A DNA stretch of 64,000 nucleotides from Falsirhodobacter algicola (GTDB taxonomy: Bacteria; Pseudomonadota; Alphaproteobacteria; Rhodobacterales; Rhodobacteraceae): positions 248,001-312,000 of the forward strand of contig NZ_CP047289.1 of the NCBI RefSeq assembly GCF_018279165.1, in the 5' to 3' direction. Under the pieces are notes generated by a model. It worked only from the letters and a program-made list of their open reading frames with translations. It made no database searches and had not been told where the DNA came from. The translations under genes and the position numbers were made by a program. Shown here piece after piece: positions 1-9,149 of this stretch. Each line of letters starts with the position of its first letter. The first letter of the stretch is position 1.

Positions 1-284
1 GCCACGAAGAACTGGATGAAGAGCGGGGAGCCGCGGAACACGAAGACGATCCAGTCGCAGGGCTTGCGGATCCACGCGCTATGCGCCGTCTTGCCCAAGG
101 CCAGCGCCGTCGCCAGAAAGAACCCCGCCGCCAGCGCGATCACCGCGAAATAGATGTTCCAGATCAGGCCCGATCCGATCAGCGTGAACTGCTGGCACAG
201 ATCGTAGCCTTCGCGCGGCAGCAGCCGTTCGCCATATCCCAGCGAACGCAAGCCATAGGCCTGAATCGTCTCGAGGCAGGTCAT
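1..284 (-). CDS. Amino acid ABC transporter permease (HisM type), 3' end beyond window
   Basis: N-terminal ~94 residues of a polar amino acid importer inner-membrane permease. It begins MTCLETIQAY and reads into a first membrane segment followed by the family-typical RGSPLFIQFF stretch. The gene runs off the left edge, so the EAA loop is not visible. The ATG at 284 overlaps the TGA of the upstream permease (ATGA, 281-284), showing translational coupling. With the genes at 281-2716 it forms a His/Lys/Arg/ornithine-type importer. Two permease subunits acting as a heterodimer is normal for this family. The substrate cannot be fixed from sequence. Confidence 0.88.
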   Translation of the reverse strand, partial: MTCLETIQAYGLRSLGYGERLLPREGYDLCQQFTLIGSGLIWNIYFAVIALAAGFFLATALALGKTAHSAWIRKPCDWIVFVFRGSPLFIQFFV

Positions 285-1138
285 GTCGTCACCTTCGGCT
301 GGCCGGGGGTGACACGGGACAGGATGCGGTTCAACGCGATCTCCGACAGTTTCGTCATGCCGAGATAGAAGACCAGCAGCCCGAGGAAGTACCACAGCCG
401 CCAGTCGGGATGCGGATAGCTGTAGGTCTGCGTCTTCATCGCGCCGATCTGCTGCGCCCAATAGACGATATCCTGAATGCCGAGGATGAACAGCAGCGGC
501 GTCGCCTTGATGAGGATCATCCACAGGTTCGACAGGCCGGGCAGGGCGTGGACCCACATCTGCGGGATCAGGATGCGCCGGTTGATCTGGCGCTGGGTCA
601 TCCCGAAGCTTTCGGCGGTTTCAAGCTGGGCGCGGGGCACGGCCTTCATCGCCCCGGCCAGCACATTGGCCGCAAAGGCGCCGAAGACGATGGCGAAGGT
701 GAAGACCGCCAGCACGAAGGCATAGATCTGATGCACGATCTGCGGCGCATTGCCCGGCGGGATCTTGGCGGCGGGGCAGACGCGGAACTCCCCCCCCTGA
801 CGGACGGGCTGGCTCAGATCGTCGCAGCGCAGGAAATGGGCGAGGTATTCGAGCCCCTGATCCAGCGCGATGATGAAGAACAAAAAGAAGATGATGTCGG
901 GAATGCCCCGCACCATCGCCATGTAGATCCGCCCTGTCCAGCGCAGCGGCGCCAGGTCCGACCGGCTGGCCATCGCGCCGGCAAAGCCGAACAGCAGCGC
1001 CACCGGCGCCGTCACGGCCAGCAGCAGCAGCACCGTCAGGAACGAGGCATAGAACGACAGATGCGTCCCCGTGGTGAGGTAGCATGACAGCCAGTTCAGG
1101 CCTTCGAGGGTCTTGGGATCGGCGCAATAGGCGAACAT
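281..1138 (-). CDS. Amino acid ABC transporter permease (HisQ type) with long insertion
   Basis: 285-residue inner-membrane permease, longer than the usual ~230. Membrane segments lie near residues 30-55, 75-95, 140-165, 205-225 and 250-270. The EAA-like loop (AESFGMTQRQINRRILIPQ, about 180-198) docks the ATPase. An extra loop at about residues 100-135, carrying two cysteines (FLRCDD and FRVCPAA), lies between membrane segments and would face the periplasm. It follows the binding-protein gene and overlaps the next permease by 4 bases. The function is that of the second permease in a HisQMP-like importer. Confidence 0.9.
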   Translation of the reverse strand: MFAYCADPKTLEGLNWLSCYLTTGTHLSFYASFLTVLLLLAVTAPVALLFGFAGAMASRSDLAPLRWTGRIYMAMVRGIPDIIFFLFFIIALDQGLEYLAHFLRCDDLSQPVRQGGEFRVCPAAKIPPGNAPQIVHQIYAFVLAVFTFAIVFGAFAANVLAGAMKAVPRAQLETAESFGMTQRQINRRILIPQMWVHALPGLSNLWMILIKATPLLFILGIQDIVYWAQQIGAMKTQTYSYPHPDWRLWYFLGLLVFYLGMTKLSEIALNRILSRVTPGQPKVTT

Positions 1139-1175
1139 GGGATCGGCGCGCGGCGGGGGCCGCGCGCCCCTGCCG

Positions 1176-1904
1176 TTAGAATTGCGGCGCGTCGTCGCCG
1201 CCGAACCATTCGGTCAGCAGCGCGTTGAGCGAGCCGTCGTCCTTCATGGATTGGATGGCGGTGTCGAAGGTCGCTTTCAGCTCGGTGTCGGACTTGCGCA
1301 GCCCCATGCCGATGCCGTCGCCAAGTTGAACCGGCTCTCCCAGCCAGACGAAGGCCCCGCCGGATTCGTCCACCACCGGCTTCAGATAATCGCTGTCGGA
1401 AAAGACGGCATCGGCCTCGCCGTTGCGGACGGCGCCCACGGCTTCGTCGGGCGTTGCGTATTCCAGAAGCGTCGCACCGGTTTCGGCGACATGGGCGGCC
1501 TGGATGGTGTTCGTCTGCGCGGCCACGACGCCGCCCTCGATATCGGCATCCGGGTCCATCGCGGCATAGGCCGAGAAGGCCGGCGGGTAGTAGTTCTGCG
1601 TGAAGTCGATCACTTCGCGGCGTTCATCCGTGATGGACATGCCGGCCACGATCGCATCGAAATTGCCCGATTGCAGGTTCGGGATCATGCCATCCCAATC
1701 GGTCGTGACCCATTCGCAGCTGACTTCGGCGCGGGTGCACAGCTCGTTGAACAGCGCGATTTCGAACCCATCGACCTGGCCCGCATCGTTGATGAAGTTG
1801 AACGGAGGGTAGGCGCCCTCCGTGGCGAGGCGCACGACCTGCTGGGCCGACACGCTGCCGGCGGTCAGCGCCAGAAGCGCGGTGGTCAGGATCATCGTCT
1901 TCAT
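1176..1904 (-). CDS. Periplasmic amino acid-binding protein of ABC importer
   Basis: 242-residue family 3 solute-binding protein. The N-terminus MKTMILTTALLALTAGSVSA is a clear Sec signal peptide with cleavage before QQVVRLATEG. The mature part opens with GAYPPFNF, typical of the LAO/HisJ family, and continues to the DFTQNYYPP hinge region. The start at 1904 is preceded by AGGGAGA at good spacing; the longer frame to 2063 lacks a signal peptide and overlaps the ATPase gene. It delivers a polar amino acid to the permeases encoded downstream. Confidence 0.93.
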   Translation of the reverse strand: MKTMILTTALLALTAGSVSAQQVVRLATEGAYPPFNFINDAGQVDGFEIALFNELCTRAEVSCEWVTTDWDGMIPNLQSGNFDAIVAGMSITDERREVIDFTQNYYPPAFSAYAAMDPDADIEGGVVAAQTNTIQAAHVAETGATLLEYATPDEAVGAVRNGEADAVFSDSDYLKPVVDESGGAFVWLGEPVQLGDGIGMGLRKSDTELKATFDTAIQSMKDDGSLNALLTEWFGGDDAPQF

Positions 1905-1939
1905 CGTCGTCTCCCTGGGAATTGTTCTGTGTAGTATCG

Positions 1940-2716
1940 TTAGTGACCGCCGGCCGACAGGAAACTGCGCAGCCGTTCGGAACGCGGAGCGCCGAAGAGG
2001 CGGGCGGGTTCGCCTTCCTCCTCGATCCGACCCTGATGCAGGAAGATGACATGGTCCGAACAATCGGCCGCCATCTTCATGTCATGCGTCACGATGATCA
2101 TCGTGCGCCCCTCATCGGCAAGGGCCTTGATGACGCGGACCACCTCCTGCTCCAGCTCGGGGTCGAGGGCGCTGGTGGGTTCGTCGAACAACAGGGCGCG
2201 CGGTTCCATGCAAAGCGCGCGCGCGATGGCGGCGCGCTGCTGCTGGCCGCCCGACAGCTGCGACGGCCATGCATCGGCCTTGTCGCCGATCCCGACCTTA
2301 GCAAGATAGGCGCGGGCCTTCTCCTCCACCTCGTCGCGCGGACGGCCGAGCACGGTGATCGGCGCCTCCATCACGTTCTGAAGGATGGTCATATGCGACC
2401 ACAGGTTGAACTGCTGAAACACCATCGAGAGATTCGTGCGGATGCGCAGCACCTGCTTGCGATCGGCGGGATGACGTTCGGCCCCTTCGCCGCGCCAGAC
2501 CACCGGCTCCCCCTCGAAACGGATGGTGCCGTCCTCGCTGTCCTCCAGCAGGTTGCAGCAGCGCAGCAGCGTCGATTTGCCGGACCCGGACGATCCGATC
2601 AGCGAGATCACATGCCCGCGCGGCGCGGTCAGGTCCACGCCCCGGAGCACGGTCAGATCGCCATAGGATTTGTGCAGGTTCCGGACCTCGATGACCGGAG
2701 CGGAGGGTGGAGTCAC
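1940..2716 (-). CDS. Amino acid ABC transporter ATP-binding protein (HisP type)
   Basis: 258-residue ATPase with Walker A GSSGSGKS, signature LSGGQQQR, Walker B LLFDEPTSALD and the H-loop VTHDM. It is the first gene of the four-gene importer operon and powers the permeases at 281-1138 and 1-284. The chosen start is GTG at 2716, which has GAGAGG a few bases upstream; a longer reading would need a TTG at 2767 with no convincing ribosome binding site. Confidence 0.93.
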   Translation of the reverse strand: MTPPSAPVIEVRNLHKSYGDLTVLRGVDLTAPRGHVISLIGSSGSGKSTLLRCCNLLEDSEDGTIRFEGEPVVWRGEGAERHPADRKQVLRIRTNLSMVFQQFNLWSHMTILQNVMEAPITVLGRPRDEVEEKARAYLAKVGIGDKADAWPSQLSGGQQQRAAIARALCMEPRALLFDEPTSALDPELEQEVVRVIKALADEGRTMIIVTHDMKMAADCSDHVIFLHQGRIEEEGEPARLFGAPRSERLRSFLSAGGH

Positions 2717-2775
2717 GTTGCCTCTCGGATTTTTCCCGTTTTTAGGCGGGATGCCGGGCGGGTGCAACGCGAACG

Positions 2776-3225
2776 TCAGTCCCGGTGCACCTTCTGACGC
2801 GCCAAGGCCGATTCCTGATCGGTGATGCCCAAAAGACGGGCGACGAGGCGGATCAACTGATCTTCGTTGGCATCGCGCCCGCCATCGGCCAGCGCCACGG
2901 CCCAGAGCGCCTGCATCAGGGCGTCGCGATCCTCCATCGGGACGGCGTCCTTCAGGGCGCGGGTGAAGCGGACGGTGTCGGGGGCCTCGGCCTCCAGCGT
3001 CTCGGCCTCATGGCGCAGGGCGGTGGCGTCGGCCGCAGAAAGGCCATGGCGGCGCGCCAGCACCCGGTCGATCCGTGCCACCTCGGCCGAGGAGTATTCG
3101 CCATCGGCGCGGGCGATCCGCACCAGAAGCGCCGCCAGCGCCAGACGCGAATCCGGGTCGGGCAGGCGGCGGTCGGTGGTGTCGGTGATGCGGCGGAGAA
3201 GCTGTTCGAACATGGAGGGAAACAT
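2776..3225 (-). CDS. TerB-family protein
   Basis: About 149 residues of helical protein matching the TerB (tellurite-resistance B-like) fold: LLVRIARADGEYSSAEVARID and later ALADGGRDANEDQLIRLVARLL are the two acidic ADG-type repeats that bind metal in TerB. No other ter genes are nearby, so tellurite resistance is not implied; stand-alone TerB-like proteins are common in Rhodobacterales. Two ATGs are possible, at 3225 and 3213, and neither has a good ribosome binding site. It follows rlmJ after 20 bases and probably shares its transcript. Confidence 0.8.
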   Translation of the reverse strand: MFPSMFEQLLRRITDTTDRRLPDPDSRLALAALLVRIARADGEYSSAEVARIDRVLARRHGLSAADATALRHEAETLEAEAPDTVRFTRALKDAVPMEDRDALMQALWAVALADGGRDANEDQLIRLVARLLGITDQESALARQKVHRD

Positions 3226-3245
3226 GACGTTTCTGGCGCGCAAGT

Positions 3246-4016
3246 CTAGGAAAAAAGCCGTGAGATGCGCTTGGCCTCGGCCTCGGTGCCCCAAGGCGCG
3301 TTGATGATGAACATCCCCGAGCCGATCATCTTGTGCCCGACCTTCGCGGCGGGAAAGCGCACTTCGTGGCGCAACGCGTCCGGGAAACGGGCGGAAAGGT
3401 CGGCCAGCATCCCGATATGCGCGGCATTGGTCAGCAGCGGATACCACAGCGCGATGATGCCCACGTTCCATTTGCGCACGATCTTGGCGATCTGATCGGG
3501 CAGAAGATCGTAATCGGCCTTCACCTCATAGGGCGGGTCGATCAGCATCAGGCCGCGCCGGGGTTCGGGCGGGGTGACGGCCATCGCCATGGCAAGGCCG
3601 TCCTTCTTTTGCAGATGCGGGCTCCATGGGTGGATCACCTCGGACAGGATGCGATGTTCCTGCGGATGCAGTTCGGCCAGATGCATCCGGTCCATGTCGC
3701 GCAGCGACAGCGCCGCCAGCAAGGGCGATCCGGGATAGGCCGCATCCCCCCACCGCGCCCGCGTCTCCGACAGGCGCAGGCGGTAGGGGTGGTCCGGGGC
3801 GAAGGCCTGCTCCAGCGCGGCGATGCCTTTTTCGGCCTCGCCGGTCTTCACCGCCTCTTCGGCATCGAGCATGTAGAGCCCGCGCCCGGCATGCGTCTCG
3901 ATATATGTAAGGGGTTTGTCCTTCTGCACGAGGTAATCCAGCATGAAGCACAGCAGCGCGTGCTTCTGCACATCGGCCAGATTCCCGGCATGATAGAGAT
4001 GTTGATAGGACAGCAT
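3246..4016 (-). CDS. rlmJ: 23S rRNA (adenine(2030)-N6)-methyltransferase RlmJ
   Basis: 256-residue SAM-dependent methyltransferase. The N-terminus MLSYQHLYHAGNLADVQKH and the catalytic motif LIDPPYE are hallmarks of RlmJ, which methylates A2030 of 23S rRNA. THAGRGLY is the family's SAM-site region. It is slightly shorter than E. coli RlmJ (about 280). It is divergent from the MFS gene at 4153 and lies upstream of the TerB gene. Assignment by family motifs is secure. Confidence 0.93.
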   Translation of the reverse strand: MLSYQHLYHAGNLADVQKHALLCFMLDYLVQKDKPLTYIETHAGRGLYMLDAEEAVKTGEAEKGIAALEQAFAPDHPYRLRLSETRARWGDAAYPGSPLLAALSLRDMDRMHLAELHPQEHRILSEVIHPWSPHLQKKDGLAMAMAVTPPEPRRGLMLIDPPYEVKADYDLLPDQIAKIVRKWNVGIIALWYPLLTNAAHIGMLADLSARFPDALRHEVRFPAAKVGHKMIGSGMFIINAPWGTEAEAKRISRLFS

Positions 4017-4152
4017 CCCCAGCAGCTAGCGCCAGTTGACCGGGGGCGCAAGCGCGGCCCGAGGTGGCGTAACAAAATCGTCATTTTGCGGGTTCCCAGC
4101 GAAGCAAAGTTGCGCTATTGCCCCTCTCTGTCAACCTAATCGGAAACACGTC

Positions 4153-5463
4153 ATGACCGACATCACATCCGACGCTGCCACCGGCGCCGCGCAACCGCTG
4201 AACAAGCCGTCGCGTGTGCTGGCGGCCAGCCTGATCGGGACCACGATCGAATTCTACGATTTCTACATCTATGCCACGGCGGCCGTGCTGGTCTTCCCGT
4301 CGCTGTTCTTCCCGAACAGCGATCCGATGACCGCGCTTCTGGCCTCCTTCGCGACCTTCTCCATCGCGTTCTTCGCCCGTCCCTTCGGCGCGGTGGTCTT
4401 CGGCCATTTCGGCGACCGGATCGGCCGCAAGGTCACGCTGGTCGCGGCGCTGCTGACCATGGGGATCTCCACCGTGGTGATCGGCCTTCTGCCGACCTAT
4501 GGCTCCATTGGGGTGCTGGCACCGCTGTTCCTTGCGATGTGCCGGTTCGGTCAGGGCTTCGGTCTGGGCGGCGAATGGGGCGGCGCGGTGCTGATCGCGA
4601 CGGAAAACGCCCCTCCGGGCAAACGCAGCTGGTACGGCATGTTCCCGCAGCTGGGCGCGCCGATCGGGCTGTTCCTTGCCTCGGGGGTGTTCTTCGTCAT
4701 CCTGCACTTCGCCCCGGCCGATGTGGATGCCCGCAACTGGATCGGCGAAAGCGGCATCTGGCGCGCGCCCTTCCTCGCCTCGGCGCTGCTGATCATGATC
4801 GGCCTCTGGGTGCGTCTGTCCATCACCGAAACGCCCGCCTTCCAGAAGGCCATCGACAAGCATGAGCGTGTGGCCGTTCCGCTGGCCGAAGTCTTCACGC
4901 GCCACAAGCGCAGCCTGTTCCTCGGCACCTTCGTGGCGCTGGCGACCTTCGTGCTGTTCTATGTCGGCACCGCCTACCTTCTGTCCTACAACACGAAGGT
5001 GATCGGCATGCCGCTGCTGGAGGCGATCAAGATCCAGCTGATCGGTGCCGTGCTCTTCGGCCTCGCGATCCCGGTGGCCGGCAAGCTGGGCGACCGCTAT
5101 GGCCGCCGCGCGGTCCTGACGGGCGTGACGCTGCTGATCGCCGTCTTCTCCTTCGCGCTGGAGCCGCTGTGGTCCATGGGCGCGACCGGCATCATCATCT
5201 TCGTCGTGATCGGGATGATGCTGATGGGCGTGACCTATGGCGTGATCGGCGCCGCGCTGGCCGCACCGTTCCCGACGCGCGTGCGCTACACCGGCTCGTC
5301 GCTGACGTTCAACTTCGCGGGCATCTTCGGCGCCTCGCTCGCGCCCTATGCTGCCACCTACCTGCAGACGAATTTCGGGCTTCAGGCGGTCGGCTACTAT
5401 GTCTGCGCCTCGGCGATCATCACGCTGCTGTGCATCTGGGGGTCGCGCAAGGGCGAGGTCTGA
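4153..5463 (+). CDS. MFS transporter, metabolite:H+ symporter (MHS) family
   Basis: 436-residue twelve-helix carrier of the ProP/ShiA/KgtP group. Family marks are GTTIEFYDFYIYATAA in helix 1, FGHFGDRIGRK in loop 2-3, the FGLGGEWGGAVL helix, and GKLGDRYGRR in the second half. Substrates in this family include shikimate, dicarboxylates and osmolytes; none can be chosen here. The ATG at 4153 is used because the ORF extension upstream is unlike the family. It is divergent from rlmJ and ends at a strong bidirectional terminator shared with pyrG. Confidence 0.9.
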   Translation: MTDITSDAATGAAQPLNKPSRVLAASLIGTTIEFYDFYIYATAAVLVFPSLFFPNSDPMTALLASFATFSIAFFARPFGAVVFGHFGDRIGRKVTLVAALLTMGISTVVIGLLPTYGSIGVLAPLFLAMCRFGQGFGLGGEWGGAVLIATENAPPGKRSWYGMFPQLGAPIGLFLASGVFFVILHFAPADVDARNWIGESGIWRAPFLASALLIMIGLWVRLSITETPAFQKAIDKHERVAVPLAEVFTRHKRSLFLGTFVALATFVLFYVGTAYLLSYNTKVIGMPLLEAIKIQLIGAVLFGLAIPVAGKLGDRYGRRAVLTGVTLLIAVFSFALEPLWSMGATGIIIFVVIGMMLMGVTYGVIGAALAAPFPTRVRYTGSSLTFNFAGIFGASLAPYAATYLQTNFGLQAVGYYVCASAIITLLCIWGSRKGEV

Positions 5464-5486
5464 TCCCGCCCACCCGCGCAAAGACA

Positions 5487-5513
5487 AAAGCCGCCCCGAG
5501 GGGCGGCTTTTTT
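5487..5513. terminator. Bidirectional intrinsic terminator between MFS gene and pyrG
   Basis: A perfect 11-bp stem (AAAGCCGCCCC / GGGGCGGCTTT) with a GA loop is followed by a T-run on the plus strand, and the A-rich 5' side gives a T-run on the minus strand. It sits between two convergent genes. Confidence 0.9.
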
Positions 5514-5535
5514 CATGCCGGGATCGGCGGGGCGA

Positions 5536-7179
5536 TCAGACGAGGCGGCTCGCCTCGATCGCGGCGCGCACGAAATCGGCAAAGAGCGGGTGGGGCGCGA
5601 AAGGCTTGGATTTGAGTTCGGGGTGGAACTGCACACCGATGAACCACGGATGGCCCTTCATCTCCACGATCTCCGGCAGGCGGCCATCGGGCGACATCCC
5701 CGAGAAGGTAAGCCCGCAAGCCTCCAGCTGCTCGCGATAGGCGATGTCCACCTCGTAGCGGTGGCGGTGACGCTCTTCGATCTCGGTCGTGCCATAGACG
5801 CGCGAGACGAGCGAATCCTCGGCCAGCGCCGCCGAATAGGCGCCCAGACGCATGGTGCCGCCTTTGTTGTCGCCGACCTTGCGTTCCACGACGTGATTGC
5901 CCTGCACCCATTCCTTCAGGTGATAGACGACCGGGGTGAAGCGCTTGCGACCCGTCTCGTGGTCGAACTCTTCCGAACCGGCATCCTCCACCTTGGCGAG
6001 GTTGCGGGCGGCCTCGATCACGGCCATCTGCATGCCGAGGCAAATCCCGAGATAGGGCAGGCCCTTTTCGCGCGCGAATTGCGCGGCCTTGATCTTGCCC
6101 TCGGTCCCACGCTCGCCAAAGCCGCCGGGCACGAGGATCGCGTGATAGCCGCCGAGATAGGGGGCCGGATCGTCATTCTCGAACTGTTCGGCGTCGATCC
6201 ATTCGGCCTTCACGCGGGTGCGGTTGGCCATGCCACCATGGGTCAGCGCCTCGGCGATGGATTTGTAGGCGTCTTCGAGCTGCGTGTACTTGCCGACGAC
6301 CGCGATGCGCACCTCGCCCTCGGCATGGACCAGACGGTCCATCACATCGGTCCAGCGGTCGAGGTTCGGTTTCGGCGCAGGCGCGATCCCGAAGGCGTCG
6401 AGCACGGCCTGATCGAAGCCCTCGCGGTGATAGGCCAGCGGTGCCTCGTAAATGGTCTTGAGATCGGGGGCGGCGATCACCGCATCCTTGCGCACGTTGC
6501 AGAAGAGCGCGATCTTCTCGCGTTCCTTCTCCGGGATCAGATGCTCGGAGCGCAGCAGGAGAACGTCCGGCGCGATCCCGATGGAGCGGAGTTCCTTCAC
6601 GGAGTGCTGCGTCGGCTTGGTCTTCAGCTCCCCCGAGGCGGTGACGTAGGGCAGCAGCGTCAGGTGCACGAAGATGCACTGACCGCGCGGCTTGTCCTGC
6701 GCGAATTGGCGGATCGCTTCGAAGAAGGGCAGCCCTTCGATGTCGCCGACGGTGCCGCCGATCTCGCACAGTTGGAAATCCACCTCGTCATCGCCGACGG
6801 CGAGGAAGTCCTTGATCTCGTTGGTGACGTGCGGAATGACCTGAATGGTCTTGCCGAGGTAGTCGCCGCGGCGCTCCTTCTCCAGCACGGTGGAATAGAT
6901 GCGGCCGGAGGACACGCTGTCCGTCGCGCGGGCCGACACGCCCGTGAAGCGTTCGTAATGGCCGAGGTCGAGGTCGGTTTCCGCCCCGTCATCGGTGACG
7001 AAGACTTCGCCATGTTCGAAGGGGCTCATCGTGCCCGGATCGACGTTCAGATAGGGGTCGAGCTTGCGAAGACGCACGGAATAGCCGCGCGCTTGCAGCA
7101 GCGCGCCGAGCGCCGCCGAGGCCAGACCCTTGCCGAGCGAGGACACCACGCCGCCGGTGATGAAGACATATCGCGCCAT
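5536..7179 (-). CDS. pyrG: CTP synthase
   Basis: 547 residues, full length. The amidoligase domain opens with [19 protein letters not shown] (P-loop, UTP/ATP site). The C-terminal class I glutamine amidotransferase domain has the nucleophile motif LGICLGMQ and the His/Glu pair in VQFHPEL near the end. It makes CTP from UTP, glutamine and ATP in the cytoplasm. ATG 7179 is the family start and has a GGGAG upstream. Its neighbour secG lies 5' on the same strand, a common arrangement in alphaproteobacteria. Confidence 0.98.
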   Translation of the reverse strand: MARYVFITGGVVSSLGKGLASAALGALLQARGYSVRLRKLDPYLNVDPGTMSPFEHGEVFVTDDGAETDLDLGHYERFTGVSARATDSVSSGRIYSTVLEKERRGDYLGKTIQVIPHVTNEIKDFLAVGDDEVDFQLCEIGGTVGDIEGLPFFEAIRQFAQDKPRGQCIFVHLTLLPYVTASGELKTKPTQHSVKELRSIGIAPDVLLLRSEHLIPEKEREKIALFCNVRKDAVIAAPDLKTIYEAPLAYHREGFDQAVLDAFGIAPAPKPNLDRWTDVMDRLVHAEGEVRIAVVGKYTQLEDAYKSIAEALTHGGMANRTRVKAEWIDAEQFENDDPAPYLGGYHAILVPGGFGERGTEGKIKAAQFAREKGLPYLGICLGMQMAVIEAARNLAKVEDAGSEEFDHETGRKRFTPVVYHLKEWVQGNHVVERKVGDNKGGTMRLGAYSAALAEDSLVSRVYGTTEIEERHRHRYEVDIAYREQLEACGLTFSGMSPDGRLPEIVEMKGHPWFIGVQFHPELKSKPFAPHPLFADFVRAAIEASRLV

Positions 7180-7258
7180 GCGTGGATACTCCCGTGAAAG
7201 CTGAATCAAGCTGCGATTCGCCAATGCGAAAACGCGGCATCACGGGACTCGGGATATA

Positions 7259-7279
7259 GCGCAGGGTGGGGCCCTGCGC
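7259..7279 (-). terminator. Weak stem-loop after secG
   Basis: An 8-bp stem (GCGCAGGG / CCCTGCGC) with a 5-base loop lies between secG and pyrG. On the minus strand it is followed by TATATCC rather than a true U-tract, so it may only partly stop transcription from secG. The rest of the 7180-7330 gap shows nothing I recognise. Confidence 0.3.
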
Positions 7280-7330
7280 AACCGGCCCGGGATGCGATGG
7301 ACCGGTGGAGGCCGGCCGTGGGACTTCGGA

Positions 7331-7753
7331 TCAGTTGGACGCGGGCGCGTCGCCCGGCGTCTGCGGTGCCGCCGGGGCATCGTCCAGCCGCGGCGGGGTC
7401 AGCGAACCGCTGCCCTGCGAGGGGGCCGTGCTGGTGCTGGGCGGAAGCAGGTCCGAGCCGTCCGAGGCCGGTTCGGCCGCCGAATCCGCGCCCGAAACGC
7501 CGATCTGGTCCAGAACCGAGGTGCCGGAGGAGTTGCTGGCCGCGACGATGGTCAGCGCGAGCGAGGTACAGATGAAGGCGATGGCGATGATCCAAGTGCC
7601 CCGCGTCAGCGCGTTCGCGGCCTGCCGGCGCGTCATCGCGCCGCCACCGCTGCCGCCCATGCCAAGACCGCCCCCCTCCGACCGTTGCAGCAGCACGATG
7701 ACCACCAGCACGAGTGCGAGAATGAGATGAACGGTAAGGATGACGTTTTCCAT
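7331..7753 (-). CDS. secG: Preprotein translocase subunit SecG
   Basis: 140-residue membrane protein. The two hydrophobic helices (about residues 3-22 and 51-71) flank the conserved cytoplasmic loop LLQRSEGGGLGMGGSGGG, diagnostic for SecG. The C-terminal ~65 residues form a Ser/Pro/Asp-rich tail absent from E. coli SecG but frequent in alphaproteobacteria. It supports SecYE in protein export. The start could be ATG 7753 or an upstream GTG at 7762; the ATG gives the typical N-terminus. Confidence 0.95.
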   Translation of the reverse strand: MENVILTVHLILALVLVVIVLLQRSEGGGLGMGGSGGGAMTRRQAANALTRGTWIIAIAFICTSLALTIVAASNSSGTSVLDQIGVSGADSAAEPASDGSDLLPPSTSTAPSQGSGSLTPPRLDDAPAAPQTPGDAPASN

Positions 7754-7823
7754 GCGGGTCACGGCCTTCGGATGCTGACGCGCCTATCTAGAAGCAAGCC
7801 GCCCGTCCCGCAACCCCAAAGCC

Positions 7824-8033
7824 TCAACCCTGTCGCAGGGTTTCGGCCATGAGGCGCGCGAGGCGGGCCGATTCAGGCCGTCCCTCGGCGGAAAAGGAAG
7901 CGAGCCGCGCGGCAAGGGACGCACGGGCGGGTCCCGGAAGATCCCGCATCGCAAACAAAAGCACATCCACCGCAGCCCGTCGGACATCGATGGCGGTTCG
8001 TTCCAGATAAATGATCCGTTCCTCGGGTGACAT
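7824..8033 (-). CDS. Small hypothetical protein, 69 aa
   Basis: Starts MSPEERIIYLERTAIDVRR, is predicted largely helical, and ends with a stretch rich in Ala, Arg and Leu. No domain is recognised. The ATG at 8033 has AAGGGC upstream at workable spacing. It lies on the minus strand between the HlyD gene and secG. It has the high third-position GC expected of a coding frame, but as a short orphan it remains unproven. Confidence 0.55.
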   Translation of the reverse strand: MSPEERIIYLERTAIDVRRAAVDVLLFAMRDLPGPARASLAARLASFSAEGRPESARLARLMAETLRQG

Positions 8034-8086
8034 AACAGGCCCTTGCAACACACTTGGCCCTAGATAGGGCTGGCCCGGCACGAAGG

Positions 8087-9142
8087 CTACTGAACCTTTT
8101 GGTGATCGACGGGTTCGGAGGAGGTATCTACGCGAACTTCCACCGACAGACCGGGAACGAGGCCGCTTGCCTCATCATCCAGCGCGATGCGTACCGGCAG
8201 GCGCTGCGTGACTTTGGTGAAGTTTCCCGTCGCGTTATCGGTCTTCAGCACCGAGAATTCGTTGCCCGTCGCCGGAGAGACGCTCTCGATCCAGCCGGTC
8301 AGCTTCCGGCCCTTCCACGCATCGACGTAGATCTCGGCGGGTTGGCCGATCTTCATATCCGCGACCTGCGTTTCCTTGAAGTTGGCGACGACCCAGACGC
8401 GGTGCGGCACGAGGCCCATCATCTGCGTCCCGGCGGTGACGTATTGCCCGACGCGGGTGCCGATCTCGCCGAGGCGGCCATCCTCGGGGGCGAGGATGCG
8501 CGTGTTGTCGAGGTCGATCTGCGCCAATTGCAGCGCGGCCTTGGCGGCCTCGATCGCGGCTTCGGTGCTGCCGCGGGCGGTTTCGGCGGCCAGGATGTCC
8601 TGCTTGGCGATCTCCACCTGCGCTTCGGCGGAGTTCACGTCGGCGGCGGCCTGATCGCGCTTGGCCCGCGCCGTATCGAGATCGGCCTGCGAGGTGACGC
8701 CGCGCTGCACCAGCGTCTGGAACCGGTCGAATTCGCGCTGCGCGACATCGCTGTTAACGCGGGCGGCGTTCAGCGCGGCCTCTGCCGCGCCTTCCTGCGC
8801 GGTGGCCGAGGCCCGCTGTTGCGCCGCCGAGGCCAGCGCCGCCTGCTGCTGGGCCAGTTGCGCCTTGGCCTGCGCCACCTGCTGGACATAGATGCGGTCG
8901 TCGATCCGGGCCAGCAGATCGCCCGCCTTCACCTCCTGATAATCGGTCACGAGGACTTCGGCGACATGGCCCTGCACCTGCGGCGCGACGAAGGTGATCT
9001 TGCTGCGGGCATAGGCGTTGTCCGTCCGCTCCACCGAGGTGGAGAAGGGCGGCAACTGCCATGCGAAGAGCACGAAGGCCACGCCGATCACCCCGAGGAC
9101 CAAGGCCAGAATCGTGCCCGGATGGCGTATCAGTTTTCCCAT
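8087..9142 (-). CDS. HlyD/EmrA-family membrane fusion protein
   Basis: 351 residues: a single N-terminal membrane anchor (about 8-28), a short biotinyl-lipoyl half (SKITFVAPQVQGHVAEV), a long Ala/Gln-rich coiled-coil hairpin (about 85-195), then the second lipoyl half and a beta-barrel domain. VERTDNAYA is the EmrA-type entry motif. It bridges the 14-helix exporter encoded just upstream to an outer-membrane channel, not encoded here. It is the last gene of the marR-MFS-HlyD operon, starting 7 bases after the MFS stop. Confidence 0.92.
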   Translation of the reverse strand: MGKLIRHPGTILALVLGVIGVAFVLFAWQLPPFSTSVERTDNAYARSKITFVAPQVQGHVAEVLVTDYQEVKAGDLLARIDDRIYVQQVAQAKAQLAQQQAALASAAQQRASATAQEGAAEAALNAARVNSDVAQREFDRFQTLVQRGVTSQADLDTARAKRDQAAADVNSAEAQVEIAKQDILAAETARGSTEAAIEAAKAALQLAQIDLDNTRILAPEDGRLGEIGTRVGQYVTAGTQMMGLVPHRVWVVANFKETQVADMKIGQPAEIYVDAWKGRKLTGWIESVSPATGNEFSVLKTDNATGNFTKVTQRLPVRIALDDEASGLVPGLSVEVRVDTSSEPVDHQKVQ

Positions 9143-9149
9143 GGATCGT

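Noticed and set aside
2776-3225. Tellurite resistance locus
   Set aside because: Only isolated TerB-like proteins occur (here and at 19485-19907); no terA, terC, terD or terZ.
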